This document shows positions 49,230 through 61,468 of a stretch of DNA of 64,000 nt, piece after piece. Location: NCBI RefSeq assembly GCF_030867095.1, contig NC_081827.1, forward strand, positions 218,343,310 through 218,407,309, written 5' to 3'. This stretch comes from Alligator mississippiensis. Its lineage: Eukaryota; Chordata; Crocodylia; Alligatoridae. Below the pieces are notes generated by a model. The model saw only the letters and a list, made by a program, of their open reading frames with translations, searched no databases and was not told the origin of the DNA. Position 1 is the stretch's first letter, and each line of letters opens with the position of its first letter. The translations under genes were made by a program, and so were the position numbers.

Positions 49230-51960
49230 TAGATAGAAGGTAAATTCTAGTCTGAATTCCATTATCCAGATTTGTATTGGCTGAATTTGATCCATTCATT
49301 GAAAAAAATTCCAGGACTAGAATAATCTTTACATGATGTCCTGGCATTGTAACAGTGATTGCATTGGATTATAGCATTGATGCTTCTGTTTTAGTTTCAA
49401 TGTCACATTGCAAACACCTTGATGCAATGTGTAGACATTGCTTCAGGATTGTCATAGATTTGTTTGTGTGTATGAATGGTCTACTACTTTTCTATGTATC
49501 TTCACTTACCTTAATTTGTGGGGGGGGTTGTTTGTTTGTTTTTGGGAGGTGTTGTTTTGGTGGTTGTTTTTTGAAAACACCAGTGCTTTTGAATTTTTGC
49601 TGAAATCTACATAAACAGCATTTTTTGAAGTAGTTCTGCACACCTTTGAGATGGAACACTATGAAGCCTCACCACATTCAAGACAGAGTATGTCCTGGAT
49701 GAAACACTGCTCTCTGAAATGCTAAAGTAGAAACACTGCTCTCTGATCTGCTAAAGTAGAGTCTAGCAGAAAGTAAGTAAATATGTGAGTAGTAAGTAAG
49801 TTGGGTGAGTGAGTAGCTCTTCAACATATATAGATAGCCTCAATATCTTTACCCAAGGGAAAGTAGAACATTTGAAGTGGCTCATTGAACTTTATTGGCA
49901 CTTTTTAAGGTCTCATGACCAGTTAAAATGATTGGTTGTTTAAAATAATTAGAAAGCAGCTATTTCTGGGGAAAGCAGAATTTTATGCAAGATATACTGG
50001 TTTTGAATTAACAGAGGTTTGGATCACTACAAAAAAATCAGTGGAAAAACTCTATCCAAAATCATAGAACTTCATTTAGGGTGGAAACGGACATCACCTT
50101 TCACTGCCTTTTTAAGGAGGAGCAAAGGCCAAGCAAACAGATGTCCATGCCCTTTGTCTCACCACTAATTGTGATTGCAAGGAAGGTGGTATGAATTTGC
50201 CCCATTTTAGCAGTGGATGTCTGTTGACACTACAGCACAAGATCAAAAGCTGCCATGCTCTCCAGCCACCCCAGGCAATGCTCTGGAGGCTTGAGGGGCC
50301 TGATCCTATGCACTGTAGGAATTCACATGCAAGATAGTGTCAGACACGTAACCCATTGTCCCACAGCATTTATGGGCTGGACAGCAGGTGATGTGCTTTG
50401 CCCAGTGAAGCAGATCAGGTCTTCCAGGACACATTCCAGCACAGCTGATGTGTCCTTTTTCTACCCTTAGCTCCAATACAAACTAGATCCTGTGTCACGT
50501 CTGTCAACTTTTGATCCCACTGGAAGTTACACCACTAACAAACCTTGTCTTGGATAGTATGACAGAAGGTGAGTTTAGAGAATATGAAATACAGGGAGGG
50601 AATGGAAGGGATAACTAGAGAAGAGATTAAGTATAAATGTGAAGCTTGGCAGGCCCATGAAGGAAAGATGAGGCATGTAGATATGCTGTTGAAGGATATA
50701 TGAAGCCAAAAAGTGTTGGGAGGCATCACAATTGGAGTGACTGGTGAGGAGATTTGATAACAACATGTTCAATAGATTTGATGTGATCCAATATTATACC
50801 TAGGGCATCTAGGAATTGCCATACGGGATCAGTTCCCTGGCCCACTTAATGCAGGATGTTGCCTCTTGGGGGCCACTACCAGAGGCTGTGGAGGAAGGTG
50901 TCTGAAACTGGCAGTAGGCAAGAAGCATGCCCTCTGGGAGGCCAGTTCCAAGAGGATTTCAACAATCGGAGCTAACATAACTGCGGTTAAAAGTTTTTAT
51001 TCTAAAAGATCTGTTTCATTGGGATTAATGCAGGGCAGCTTAGCATATTGTCATGGTGGAACATGTTATATATATGTGACCAACTTGATATGTGTTTTCT
51101 TTTTTTCAATGGGTTGATGCAATTGGACAGAACCTTGTCTACAAACTCATGTGTTGCTACTCAGTAGCCAGAGACCAAGATGAAAAGTCTGAAATTGATT
51201 TTACTTTGAGCATGCAGTGCTAGTTTGACTTGGTGGTTGCTTTTTTGTCCTTGAGAAATAGAGCAGTGGTGGGAAAACAAAGTTCTAGGGAAAGATGAAC
51301 ATGGGATAGCTCAAATTCCCCATCTAATATTTGATGCTCTTGCAGGGATCAATTAGTTGGAGGGGACTCGGCTTTATTTTACACACATGCATTGATTTAT
51401 TTATTTATTTAAATACATTTGCAGATTTTAAAATGGTGTGTCTTCCTGTCTTGCTGTTTTTCCAGTATAAAGATTATATGGTTTTTTTGCTTATATTTTG
51501 GTAGTCTGTTAAACTAGACTGGGTCACCTTATACCATGCAACATTTCACTTCGCTGCAAAAAGTTAACGCCACCTTTTTTCTTTTTTTTCTTTTTTCACT
51601 GACTGGATGTCAGAGGACAGAACATTAATAGAAGACAGGCATTTCTAATATAGTTTTATGAATGGCCTTTTAAAAAAAAACAAACAACCCAAACCTAGGA
51701 ATTTAAAAATCTGTAGTAGATTGGTGTATTTAATCATACACCTTATGTATGGGGATGGTTTCTCATTTCTGTATCTCATCTATTACAGGTCATATTCTAT
51801 GTGAGACGAGGTTATTAAAAACCACAGGTAACTTCACTAAACGGAGTACACTGCTAATACTCTGTAATGAAAAGGTCCTGTCCCCCAACCCCCCTGCCCC
51901 TCTAAAAATAATGGTATGAATGGAGAAAGATGCACAAAAAAGAAGAGTAGAAAATTTTGT
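49230..51960. other. Noncoding stretch, no gene seen
   Basis: Apart from a 29-bp tandem duplication listed separately, there is no recognised exon or repeat. Short frames (60-83 codons) lack features. Confidence 0.5.
49701..49758. repeat. 29-bp unit, two tandem copies
   Basis: Two adjacent 29-base copies begin gaaacactgctctctga and end gctaaagta; they differ at two positions (aa versus tc after ctctga). Only two copies without spacers, so this is a local duplication. Confidence 0.9.
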
Positions 51961-51964
51961 CTGG

Positions 51965-52095
51965 GGGTTAAAGCTCAGAATTGGGAATTAAGAGGTCTAG
52001 ATTCTGTTTCTAGCTGTATCACAGATTTTGTGCGTGTTTTCATTTAGCTTGTTTGTTTGCCTTGGTTTACTTCTGTAAAATGCAGATTTCTTCCA
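51965..52095 (+). mobile_element. MIR SINE fragment
   Basis: The sequence follows the MIR order on the plus strand: agaggtctagattctgtttc, tagctgtatcacagattttg, then gccttggtttacttctgtaa and aatg. This matches the 5' tRNA-related half through 'CTCAGTTTCCTCATCTGTAAAATG'. Confidence 0.75.
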
Positions 52096-52364
52096 CCTTA
52101 ACTGAGTTGTCATTTATATTAATTCAAGGTTCTCTATAGAAGATCCTGTAAAAGTACATACTGTTGTTTTTTAGCTGTGTGTGCATGCATATGTGTTCAC
52201 ACGTGCATGTTATGCATCATGCACCTAAGTCTTATGGTGATAATAACACAATATAAATGCATGGATGTATGTTGTTCAAAAATTATGGATGGGTTGATAT
52301 GGACAAACACATTTATTAGATATAAAGCCTTTGTGTCATAGTATTACTTTTTTGTTTTGCTTTA

Positions 52365-52560
52365 AATCGAGGGTTGGCAGTCTTTTGCTGGAATGCACCA
52401 CCTTTTGCAACCTGGAGATCTGGAGCTGCCTGTGCTTACCCTCTCGGCTGATCCTCAACCCCTTTGCAGTGAGGGTAAGCACAGATGCAGCAGGCCCCAC
52501 AGTAGAAGGGCAGTTCTGGATTGCATCCTTTTGCTGGCCAGGTCCAGCCTAAGGGATCTG
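52365..52560. mobile_element. Probable hAT-type MITE with internal hairpin
   Basis: The left edge, gagggttggcagtcttttgc, is close to the hAT terminus CAGGGGTYGGCAA. Inside, TGTGCTTACCCTC (52431-52443) and GAGGGTAAGCACA (52471-52483) are perfect 13-bp inverted arms. The right end and target duplication are not clear. No coding capacity. Confidence 0.5.
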
Positions 52561-52569
52561 TGTTGCCAA

Positions 52570-55500
52570 AAAGAAAATTTAAAAGAAAAATCACATAAGG
52601 CACCATAGGCACATGCTTTGTTTTCCCTGCTTTTTGTGTCCTTTGCAGCATGCTGTTAGCAAACTGTTTTCTAAAGAAAGAGCAATCGGAAGGAGACAAA
52701 GGAGAAAGTAATTAAGTTACTTCCCTAAAAGAAGAAAAGGGACCACATTTGCGAGAACTTTTCAAAAGCTTTTTTTTCCAGAAGTTTCTTCTACTTACCT
52801 GAATCAAATTTCTAAACATTTTGAAGTTTGTCACTATTACATTGGTGCATAAAAGAGATAGAAGAGGCTATGACTAAGGACTTACATGTGAGCTAAAATG
52901 ATCATTAAAATAGGTTGGTGAGTGACACTGGGCAGGGTGGTGGTGATGGAACAGATGTATGCTTCATACAGGGTATGTATGTCCAAAACTGGATTAAATA
53001 ATTCATAGATGATTGTGGTCATTTCAGTTGTACCTCCATCTACCATTAACTACAGCATAAAAACCAGTATTTTATTTAGCAACCCTCATGCTTTATAAGA
53101 GAGGGGTTGAATGGCAGGTTGGAATTTGGGGGTTACCAACCAGATTCTATTTTAAGTTTAGTATCATATATCTGAGAAACTGGGAATAAATTAACTGTGT
53201 GAGGAGATGTCAGCAGCTTCTATGGCTGAGTGGTGGTGGTCCGCTGGGATCCTGCCATCCTGGAGCGCATCTCAGCTCTTGTTCTGCATTTATTAGTGGC
53301 AGACCACCCCCCAAAATGGATGGTTTTAAGACTCCTATTTCAAACACAAGTTTACAAAGAAATGTAGGTGCCTCTTAAGTCAGTTTTGTGAATTACAGGT
53401 GACCTTTACTTAAACAATTTGATTCTTGAGTTTTCTTAGCCTTGTAGTTGCAATTGTGTATGTGAGAGAGAGAGTGGGAAGAAGAGAGAGTGTGTTAATG
53501 TGCCTTTTTATTAAATAAACTGTTTCAGATAATTCAAGTATGCAAATCTATCACTCTGTGACAGTATGTGGATTTGTGACACTCCCAAGAGTACTTTGGG
53601 TCCATAAACCAATGTGTTGATTATGTAATGCTACATAAATTCTTTATTTTCAGCTGTGATGGGTATAATCCTGAACCTGTATTTTCTGTGTTACTTAACT
53701 CTTTCAGAGCATCATTTGTAAAAGAACACATAAAAATGGAAATTGCTTCTGTAGAAGGTTGCAATAAATACTGGTTATGCATATTGCCGTGTTGGGCTCC
53801 ATGTGTTTTTTAGAATGTTCCCAATTCTCTTATCCTAACCAATGCTGTAAATACATGCTGCATTCTCTCGTCATACATTTATCAGAGTAACAATTAGGAC
53901 CCTCAGATTTAACCATGGCAACTCTTTATTCTTTATAATATGCTGGTTATGATTACATCAAAAGATCCTACACTAAAATGCCCTGGATTTCTAGAAAAGG
54001 TTGGTTTTTAAGGCAAGGAATGTGGTACAAACACTGATATATGTTACACGTGGGTATAATCAGTGACAATATGGGGCACAGATATCCAAGAACTGAGAAG
54101 ATTCTGTGGCTATGCCAACCAATGAAAAAAGTCAAAATATGCTGTAAATCAGTCTCCCCTTGTTTTGCTTACAGAAACCAGCCAACTTTCCTGCTTAACT
54201 GCTTTTTTCCTGTTTCATTAATAGAGAATTTGCCATGGCAAAGTGTAATCCTTGCACTTTTTTGATAATTCTTTTTATTGCATTGAATTGCAATATAATA
54301 TGGCACAGCATGCATAGAAAAAAATTGGCAGGGCAAAACATCTGTTAATTCTAACACTTCAGAAGGAGGCATCTCGGATAACATTATTGGCAAAATACAT
54401 GAATCAAAGGTGTTTCTGAAAACCTGAAATTCTAATGTAGTGGGAATTACTTAGATGCATGTTATTTCATAACTTCTTTATATCTCTTCTGTGTTTTATA
54501 TGTGAGCAGCACCTCCAGTCATTCCCCATCTCAGCTTTCAATTGCCTATTCCTTTAAGAACCAACTACCTTTACATAGCTTTAGGGGCCTTCATCATCTC
54601 ACTATACCCCTCTGCTTTCTGTGACGTTCAGGTGCTCCAGGAATGAATGTGCAGCATAGGAGGCAGTTTGTTCCAACCTTCTCCTGCAGGTTTTCCTCTC
54701 TGGATCTGTATGGGTTTAATTAATATCTAACAAATTATAATTATACTCAAAGGTCTCCCTCCCCTTGTGTCTTTTTCCAGGAACTTGGTCTTCAGCAAGA
54801 TCCTATCATACTAGACACTGTCAAGAACAGACATAATTGAAATCTCTTCTCATTTATCCTGAGGCAAAGACAGCCTTTTTTTTCCCTCTCTTTCTCTTTT
54901 TTTTTAGTAGATCTGCACAGAAGTTTGCTAACTGGGGGGATGGCACTGCAAGTCTACTGTAAATATCAAAGATAACTTGATACAGAGATTTTTTGGAAGA
55001 CGTTTGCACCATACTTGAAGTGTCATGACACCATTTCATTCAACTGCTTTTCCACATTGCATTACATTAATAACCTCCTTGCAGGTTTCTTGGAACATGA
55101 GGAGAAAGGGAGGCCCTCTGTAAGAAAGTTGGATGATGCTTTTGAATGAATGAGGATGAAGATGAGCTGTTAGCCTTACAGCTAATGTGAGGTAGTGAGA
55201 ACATGAAGAGATGTGAAGTAGGTCAGTATTTTTGCTTTCTTTTATGTGAGCTTTTCCACAGGACTGCATTTACAAATGTTTATCTCATGTTAACACAAAG
55301 CACTGATATTTCCATGTTGCTTAGTTCAGTATAAAGGATCCTGGATTGTTTTATGCTTGGGGTTTTTCTGTCATGTAGCTTTCTAAATTTATCCCACTAA
55401 TAAACATCTGCTAGATCTCTCTAGGACTCTTTGCTTCATATTTAATCTTTCTTCATTCTAACAGTCCTGTCTATAATACATACTGTTCAGAGAGTAGATT

Positions 55501-55630
55501 TTGCACGTATCTGTTCAGCTGCCACTCTCAAGCAATAAAGCCTACAATTCATGACTGGATTTAATGTAAAATAATGATTCCAGGAATATTCTTCCACTCA
55601 GATAGTACTACAAGCAAAGACAAATCCTCT
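52570..55630. other. Noncoding stretch, no gene seen
   Basis: AT-rich DNA with a GA-rich microsatellite at 53463-53490. Only short chance frames, no recognised repeat protein. Confidence 0.55.
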
Positions 55631-55639
55631 GCTACAGCA

Positions 55640-56110
55640 GTAGTGTGTACACTAGGTGAGGGAAGCGATAGTCCATTAGTAGGGACCTAGCTACATTGGA
55701 GTGAGACAAAAGGTTTTTTGTGGCCCACTCGTGGTGCCCAGAGCAGACAGATTTCATAGGCATTTGGTGGCAGCCCCAACCCTCCAACGCTGATTGGAAG
55801 AGAGGCCATGCCCCTTGGCTCTGATTGGCAGAGAGTTCTAGCAGGGAGGAGGGGGCAGCCACCATCTCAATTGCTAGCTGCCCTTCATGTGGTCCTGCTC
55901 CTTTGTGCTGATTAGTACAGGCCCGAGCAGGGGAAGAAGGGATGAGGGAGTAGTTGGCATCTTGTCTGCTGCCCTTCTTGTCACCTCATCAGCAGCTGCC
56001 TTCTCCTCCTGGCACCGAGGACCACTGGGGACCCAACATTTTATTTTTATTAAGGTTTTTCTTGGTTGGTTTCTTGGACAATCCTGGATTTTGTGAAATC
56101 TGCTAAACCG
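55640..56110. repeat. GC-rich unclassified repeat candidate
   Basis: A block of moderate GC in AT-rich flanks, with repeated gctgattgg / tctgattgg motifs (near 55790 and 55820) and ctgctgcccttc/ctagctgcccttc. Frames of up to 88 codons have no domain. It may be a non-autonomous transposon or a piece of the neighbouring 56.3-58.2 kb element. Class and ends unknown. Confidence 0.35.
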
Positions 56111-56289
56111 CAAATTAAGTAGTTCCCTATCTATTAGCACTTGGTCCTTAAGTTGCTTGCAAGAATTATACTTTTTTCCATGTCCTTCTTCAACTTGGGG
56201 TGCATAACAAGAAGTTCACAGCAGATATTATTTGTGTAGCAAACTTACCTTTTGGAGCTTGGGTTGAGTCCCAGGCTCGAGAGTCTGCT

Positions 56290-56460
56290 GTTTGATTGGT
56301 GGAGCCCATTCACCAATCGGGAGGCATCAAGAGGAGTGAAGTCATGCCCCTTTCCTGAGGGGAGGGGGAGAGGAGCTCCACAGACCTGGTTGTAGACTAC
56401 AACACTGTCAGGTCTGGAAGACTTCAGGGGCGGAGCCCTGAAAAGTATATAAAGAGCAGC
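56290..56460 (+). promoter_or_regulatory. CCAAT-GC box-TATA promoter
   Basis: GATTGGTG (56294-56301) and CACCAATC (56311-56318) form a perfect inverted pair, that is, CCAAT boxes in both orientations. GGGGCGGAGC (56427-56436) is an Sp1-type GC box. TATATAAAG (56446-56454) is a strong TATA box ten bases on. Transcription would start near 56475-56485 on the plus strand. The spacing matches standard pol II promoters, including retroelement promoters. Confidence 0.65.
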
Positions 56461-56651
56461 GTGCCTGGCACGAGGAGAGATGTGGCAAGGGACTTAACAA
56501 GAGTGGAGTGAGAAAAGCTGGGGAGCTCTCCCCTAGCAGGCAATAGGCCCAAGGCTCCTGAAGCTGCTACTGGAGCAGTAGCCTTGGAAGCGGTGCGAGA
56601 CTGCTTGGGCTGTTAACAAGGCACAGAGACAGTGCATGGAGACCCAGCCGT

Positions 56652-56983
56652 GGGAGCAGTGTGAGACCACTCGGACCCATCTCGGTGCGCAGTTTGGTGC
56701 ACGGATCCCAGGCTTTGGGAGCCATGAGTGGCGGTTCAAGCCTGCAACCCCAGCGGGTGGCTGGGCGTCACAGTGCGTGGTTCATCACATGGAGCCCAGC
56801 CTCCTGGAAGCCGCAAACGGCAGCGTGAGCCTGAAACCCCAGAGGGTCAGCAGGTCACTCAGTGCACGGGGCGTTACGTGGGGCAAGGGCCTGGGGAGCT
56901 GCAGTGAAGCCACTCAGGTCTCCTCTTCCGGCAAGCAGCCGGATCCCACAACGTGCAGGGTGGTGCACAGGGAAGTGAAGCCA
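56652..56983 (+). repeat. Degenerate tandem repeat, four copies of about 65-90 bp
   Basis: Successive units start near 56652, 56717, 56806 and 56893 with gggagc/ggaagc followed by a 'gcagtgtgag'-like phrase. They continue with a 'gcctgcaaccccag' or 'gcctgaaaccccag' block and end in a 'cagtgc(g/a)cgg...catcacatgg'-type block. The two middle units are the most alike and are about 87-89 bp. An earlier, weaker copy may begin near 56575. Confidence 0.6.
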
Positions 56984-58129
56984 GGAAGCAGTGGAGGCTG
57001 CTCAGGTTAGCCCCCTGGCATGAGGCCAGATGGCCAGAGACTGAAGGGCCTGACCTTTTATAAAAGAGGCCTCAGTGCCAAAGCCAGGGCACAGGAAAAT
57101 AGTAGTGCTGCGGCGTGAGGCCCAGCACCCAGGAGCCAGCAGCAGCATCCCCCTCAGGCACACTTATTTTCACGTTTTGACCCTTTGACCCACACTACAC
57201 TTCTATCCTGTTTTTTTCATTAGTTGTCCCAGGTATTTTGTTGTGTCATCCATCTATTGGCCCCATACAATAGGGGCTATTAGCCGCGTGGGCCTCAGGG
57301 CTCATGATAATTGGGTAAGTCAGGGGCCAGCAGTGGCAGCACAGCAGCTGAGAGGAGCTGAGCCCTCAGTACCCAGAGTAGGGCCCAGGGTGTGGAGGAG
57401 CCCAGTGGCACAAGTAAAGCCTGGAGAGGCACTCCAGCGGAGACGCAGAGGAGACCCCCATCACACTGCACCCTGACCACTGCCACTGAGGGAACATGAG
57501 TCATTGGGCCCTTGAGTCCCACAGGGGAAAATGTTTGGGGCGGGCAAACCCCAGAGAAGGGGCTGGGTGAGCAATCCCTCTCCCCTCCCCACAAAAGACC
57601 CCATTGAAGGAAAGACTATCTCTTGCCATAGGTCAGGGACTATGTTAAGGAATAGATGTTATTAAGTGTGTTTATGTCTGCGCCTTTTATGTTTTGTAAT
57701 TGAAACGTATTGTGTTGATGCTGCTGAAATTGTTTTATTGTGATGGGTAAATAGTGCTATCATAGGGCAGAGTAATTTCTTAAAAGCACCCCGTTGGTTT
57801 CTTTGATTGCTAGGTCCGCTAACTGGGTAGGGGTCCATTTGATGCCCATCTTCCTGCATTAAAGAAAGAGGGACTGATCCTTTTGTAGGGGTAAAATCAT
57901 ATTTCACCTGTTATACTTTGCGTGACCCTTTAATTGAGTATGGATTCCCCACTGTGGGGTGGGAAAGCTGTGGGTTTATTGTGAATATATTGTTTTCCCT
58001 GGCGATTTGCGGTTGGGAGTGATTTTTCCCACAATGTTAGTTAGGGTTTGACCTTGGTTATTGGTTAATGGTCACTGTATAAATATACTTATATGATATT
58101 TAATTTTATGTTTATGTATATTATATGTT

Positions 58130-58135
58130 AATAAA
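58130..58135 (+). terminator. Poly(A) signal AATAAA
   Basis: AATAAA in gttaataaatattg, at the 3' end of the promoter-bearing element. A G/T-rich downstream element is not obvious, so use is uncertain. Confidence 0.35.
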
Positions 58136-58209
58136 TATTGTAAATAGACTCTAGACGCTCTTAACTTTAACTCTATGGAGGAAAGAGGGAACCACGCATC
58201 AGTGATAGT

Positions 58210-60470
58210 GATCCCTCCCACCGCATCCTCACCTCTTGCCACTCCATTGTGATTGGGATCAGGGCACACCCTTGGGTTTACCTGGGCTACATCTGTATGG
58301 AAGCTCAACCTTTAAAGTCACAGTTGCCATAATACAGCTATCATTCCAAACGAACATCTCACAAGTTACACTTAAGAGCTAACATAGGTAGAACATCCAA
58401 TTCTGAATACTTATAATCAAAAAATAACTAAACATACTGATGCTGTTTTAATTAGTCTTTGAAGTGCCTTTACTATTACTTGGACCTATGGCATTCCAGT
58501 AGCATATCAGCATTAATGTCATCTGAAGATGGGGAAACCTATTTGTTTTAGTTGTACTATGTTCTTCAGCTCTCTTGTTTTAAATTTGCTCTGATTTAAA
58601 TTTGCTTGTTTTAAATTTGCCTGTTTTGAGACCTTTTTAGTAAAATGAAAGACTTGGTGTCCCTTATTTACTTCTCTTCTGGGATTTAATGAAGGTGAAA
58701 CCTATTTTTTGTGCGTGACAGCCTCTTTGGCAGGACTACACCTTGTGACATCACTTCTGTTTGGGACTGTTTTCCTAGAGATGCACAAATCATTTGAATG
58801 GAGTGATGCTGTTAGGTCTTCAGAGCCCAAACTCTATTGTGTGTTGTGTGGGGTTTTTTAAAGCTCATCAGTCTCCATACCTGTGAATCCCCATTGACTC
58901 TGACATCAGTTTCTAACAGAAACTTGTTTTCAGTTTTCTGGGGAAAAATACCACCAGTAACAACTCAAAGGGATACGTATAATATGACTCTGCAGACATT
59001 TTCCTCAGTTTAACATTATTTTCCATCAACCTTTTGGATTAGGAACAGAGGAGACCTATTAAAATTCAAACTCATGCTTTTTTTTAAACGTCTTAAATTC
59101 TTACATATTAAATTGTGGTCTGTCATTATTTTTGCTACACATAGCACACACAATATGTTTAATTTGATATGCATGATCACATGTTTCACTGGAGAAACTT
59201 TTACTAATGCCTTCTAAGCAAACTAAGAACAATAATTTAAGAGAGTTATATAGATTTGTTGTTTTGTTTGTTTGTTCAGCCAATCTAAATGAATCTATGC
59301 CCACATTGCTCTGTGGGGCTAATTTTTCTTGTGCCAGCAGCATGGGCTCTTTTGCTTGCTTTGGCTTGCATTTTTGTCAGTACTCTGAACAGACTCTTTG
59401 ATATCACTATTTAAAATGTTACATTTTTTAATACCAATATGAACTTTTTATATACTGACGTTTTTCCTGAAAAGCTTAGGAATCATCATTTTAGGTAAAA
59501 TCCCTTCTAGAACTGAATCCTCTTCTTCGATTTGATAATAGGTACAGGGAATACACTAGCTCATGGATTCCATAATCCTAGTAATAGCTAATTACTGCAA
59601 GGTTGCATTCTGAGCAGTAACTTTGGCAGTCAGAGTCCACATTTTCTCTGAGACTAGACAGGTTTAGAATCATATTGACATGGGTATAATCTAACTATGG
59701 ACTTTGTTCCACTGTACTTCTATCATGTGCTCTATGCAGGGAGACTGCAACTATTAAATTACTTTTAGGTTTGTGTTCTGTTTGCAGATAGTATGTTTGT
59801 CACTGGAAAAAAAAATCTCTGCATTCTTGGAAAAAGGAGAGAATCTTGAGAAAAGGGAAACTGCCAAACTCCTCTTGGCAATGATGACAAGTGGTTGATG
59901 GTCATTTTCACCTAACAGTAGCATTTCATCCATACACACACAAAACAGTTTACCGTTGACTAAGGCCCAAGCTATCTTCGCAATTTTAAAATTGTTGCTA
60001 TTTAGTTTTTGTTAGTGCCTGTGATGCAGAAGACATTAGTATCCAATTTAGACAACACTTTAGTAAGAACACTGAATTAATTTTGAGTTTCAAGCTGTAT
60101 GTGGAGAACTGAGTTTTATTCTTATTCTTTTAGCTCCACAGCATTGGAACGTCTACCATTTTTTAAAAAATCTCTTCCTTTAGAGTGACAGGAACACACA
60201 GAGTTTGCTGGATTTCGCATCTAAACTAGATACAAATGTTTCTGCTTAGTTGGCCACTCCAACAAATCTGTTTACTTTTTACCTCTTTACTAATGTAGAT
60301 ATGCTGGTGATAGCCTCCTTATTTGATCAAATTCCTGTGTAAACTTCCTCTCTTCTCTTCTTCTCTCAAAGTTGTTGGTTCCTGCACCTCCAAAGATTGC
60401 TGTTGAAACCCTCAACCCAGTAATATTGCATTTTTCCTATTCATTTTCTATTGCAACAGTGTCCATTGCT
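58210..60470. other. Noncoding stretch, no gene seen
   Basis: AT-rich DNA with a short tandem repeat at 58573-58625. No recognised exon, SINE core or transposon end. Confidence 0.55.
58573..58625. repeat. Short tandem repeat around ttaaatttgc
   Basis: Three imperfect units of about 17 bases, each containing ttaaatttgc followed by ct or tt and tg. Confidence 0.8.
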
Positions 60471-60473
60471 CCT

Positions 60474-60494
60474 ATGAAAATTCACCTGAGCTAA
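60474..60494 (+). repeat. 21-bp direct repeat, left copy
   Basis: Identical over 21 bases to 61469-61489 in the same orientation. It begins atgaaaattcacc and ends gagctaa. The copies bracket about 974 bp that include two palindromic elements. Confidence 0.9.
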
Positions 60495-60980
60495 CAGTGC
60501 TGCTGTGCTGTTTACACACACTTTGCTGAGTGTAATCTGTTGCATTTCACAGAACTTTTCCCATGTCTCAGACATGTATCTGGGACTTTACATGCACCTG
60601 GGTAATTTTTCCTGGACTCTGACTCTGATTTTGAGTTCTGCATGCCTTTTGACAACATTTCACTTTTACATCCGCTTCCTTTACGAACTTTGTGATTTTA
60701 ATTTCTTGGTAAATTCTAACTTTTGTGAGGGACTAATTCTGGATATCTCGGAAGCATTTCTGAATTTTTTCCACAAGATTCAATTAGTTTCTTTTATAGG
60801 GACTCCATTGGCTCTCCAGCCTTATATCACCCACACACTTTTCTGTAGTTTTGCCTTTACCACTTTTTTTTTCCTTAAAAAAAAAACCCACTTAAAACAT
60901 TTCTCTCCATGTTTCGTTTTTACATGGGTTACAGTACTCTTCATATATGAGGTACAGGTTTACTTTCTTGCATCTAAGGC
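60495..60980. other. AT-rich segment between the 21-bp repeats
   Basis: The plus frame 60505-61017 (170 codons) is rich in F, L, T and S and looks partly hydrophobic, but it runs through a T-run/A-run tract and into the next MITE. No domain or credible start context is present. I treat it as noncoding. Confidence 0.5.
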
Positions 60981-61186
60981 CCCCTCCACATGTTATAGGC
61001 ATGGTGCAATTAACTGATCAATTTTGCAGTTACTGTAAGACCACAAGAAATTGTGCAGTTACCACAAGACCACCATGGCTATCACGCCATGAAAAGCTCC
61101 AATGAGCTGTAAAGTTAGACCTTGAAAATATGTACTAACTTTATAGCTGTTTTCTATTGAGCTTTAACTTGCATGTGTACCAGGGT
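60981..61186. mobile_element. Palindromic MITE
   Basis: The left end ccctccacatgttatag and the reverse complement of the right end, ccctggtacacatgcaagtt, share ccct..-cacatg. Inside, gctgtaaagttag (61106-61118) and ctaactttatagc (61135-61147) are inverted with one mismatch. The terminal acatgtg-type motif is shared with the other palindromic elements in this window. No coding capacity. Confidence 0.55.
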
Positions 61187-61189
61187 TTC

Positions 61190-61465
61190 CCCTGCAGCTG
61201 ATGGGACTTCCAGCTGTAGGGGTGCACCACGTCCAGGTGAGGCCGAGAGTCTTGCAACTGAGGAGACTTAGCCCTAGCAGCTGCTGACTCTGGGTCCTGG
61301 GACCCAGCTGCCCCAGAGGTGCATGAAACCTATAAGCCAGGGGGAGCACAGCACCAGTGATTTTTTTTTTCCCCTTCCCCCCAGCCCTGGGGGTGCATGG
61401 GGCACCCCTGTGTCTGTAAGCCCCCTCAGTTGAGGAGCTCCCAGCTGCAGAAGCTTGCTTCTTGC
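61190..61465. repeat. GC-rich inverted-repeat segment
   Basis: caactgaggagactta (61256 region) and taagccccctcagttg (61417 region) are inverted with two mismatches. cagctg and gcagctgg motifs also flank both sides, and a T9/C run lies near the centre. It is probably the body of a non-autonomous transposon adjoining the MITE to the left. Minus frames (68-101 codons) are chance. Confidence 0.45.
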
Positions 61466-61468
61466 CCA

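Larger units (their letters stand above)
56270..58200 (+). mobile_element. Unclassified element with promoter and poly(A) signal, LTR-like
   Basis: About 1.9 kb begin with a compact promoter (CCAAT pair, GC box, TATA), continue through GC-rich degenerate tandem repeats (56652-56983) and more GC-rich sequence, and end in an AT-rich segment with AATAAA at 58130-58135. A pol II promoter followed by a poly(A) signal is what a long terminal repeat or a single-exon transcription unit would show. I found no gag, pol or env reading frame and no clear TG...CA ends or target duplication. A solitary LTR, a non-autonomous LTR element or a retroposed noncoding gene are all possible. Frames of up to 124 codons show no domain. 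Confidence 0.4.

Noticed and set aside
49701-49758. Two 29-bp repeats considered as a CRISPR-like array
   Set aside because: Only two copies with no spacer between them, in vertebrate DNA; a simple tandem duplication.
56636-57010. 124-codon frame downstream of the TATA box as a gene
   Set aside because: The frame runs through degenerate noncoding tandem repeats. The translation changes between units and shows no conserved motif.
60505-61017. 170-codon hydrophobic plus-strand frame
   Set aside because: It crosses a T-run/A-run tract and ends in a MITE. No domain and no plausible promoter or splice context.
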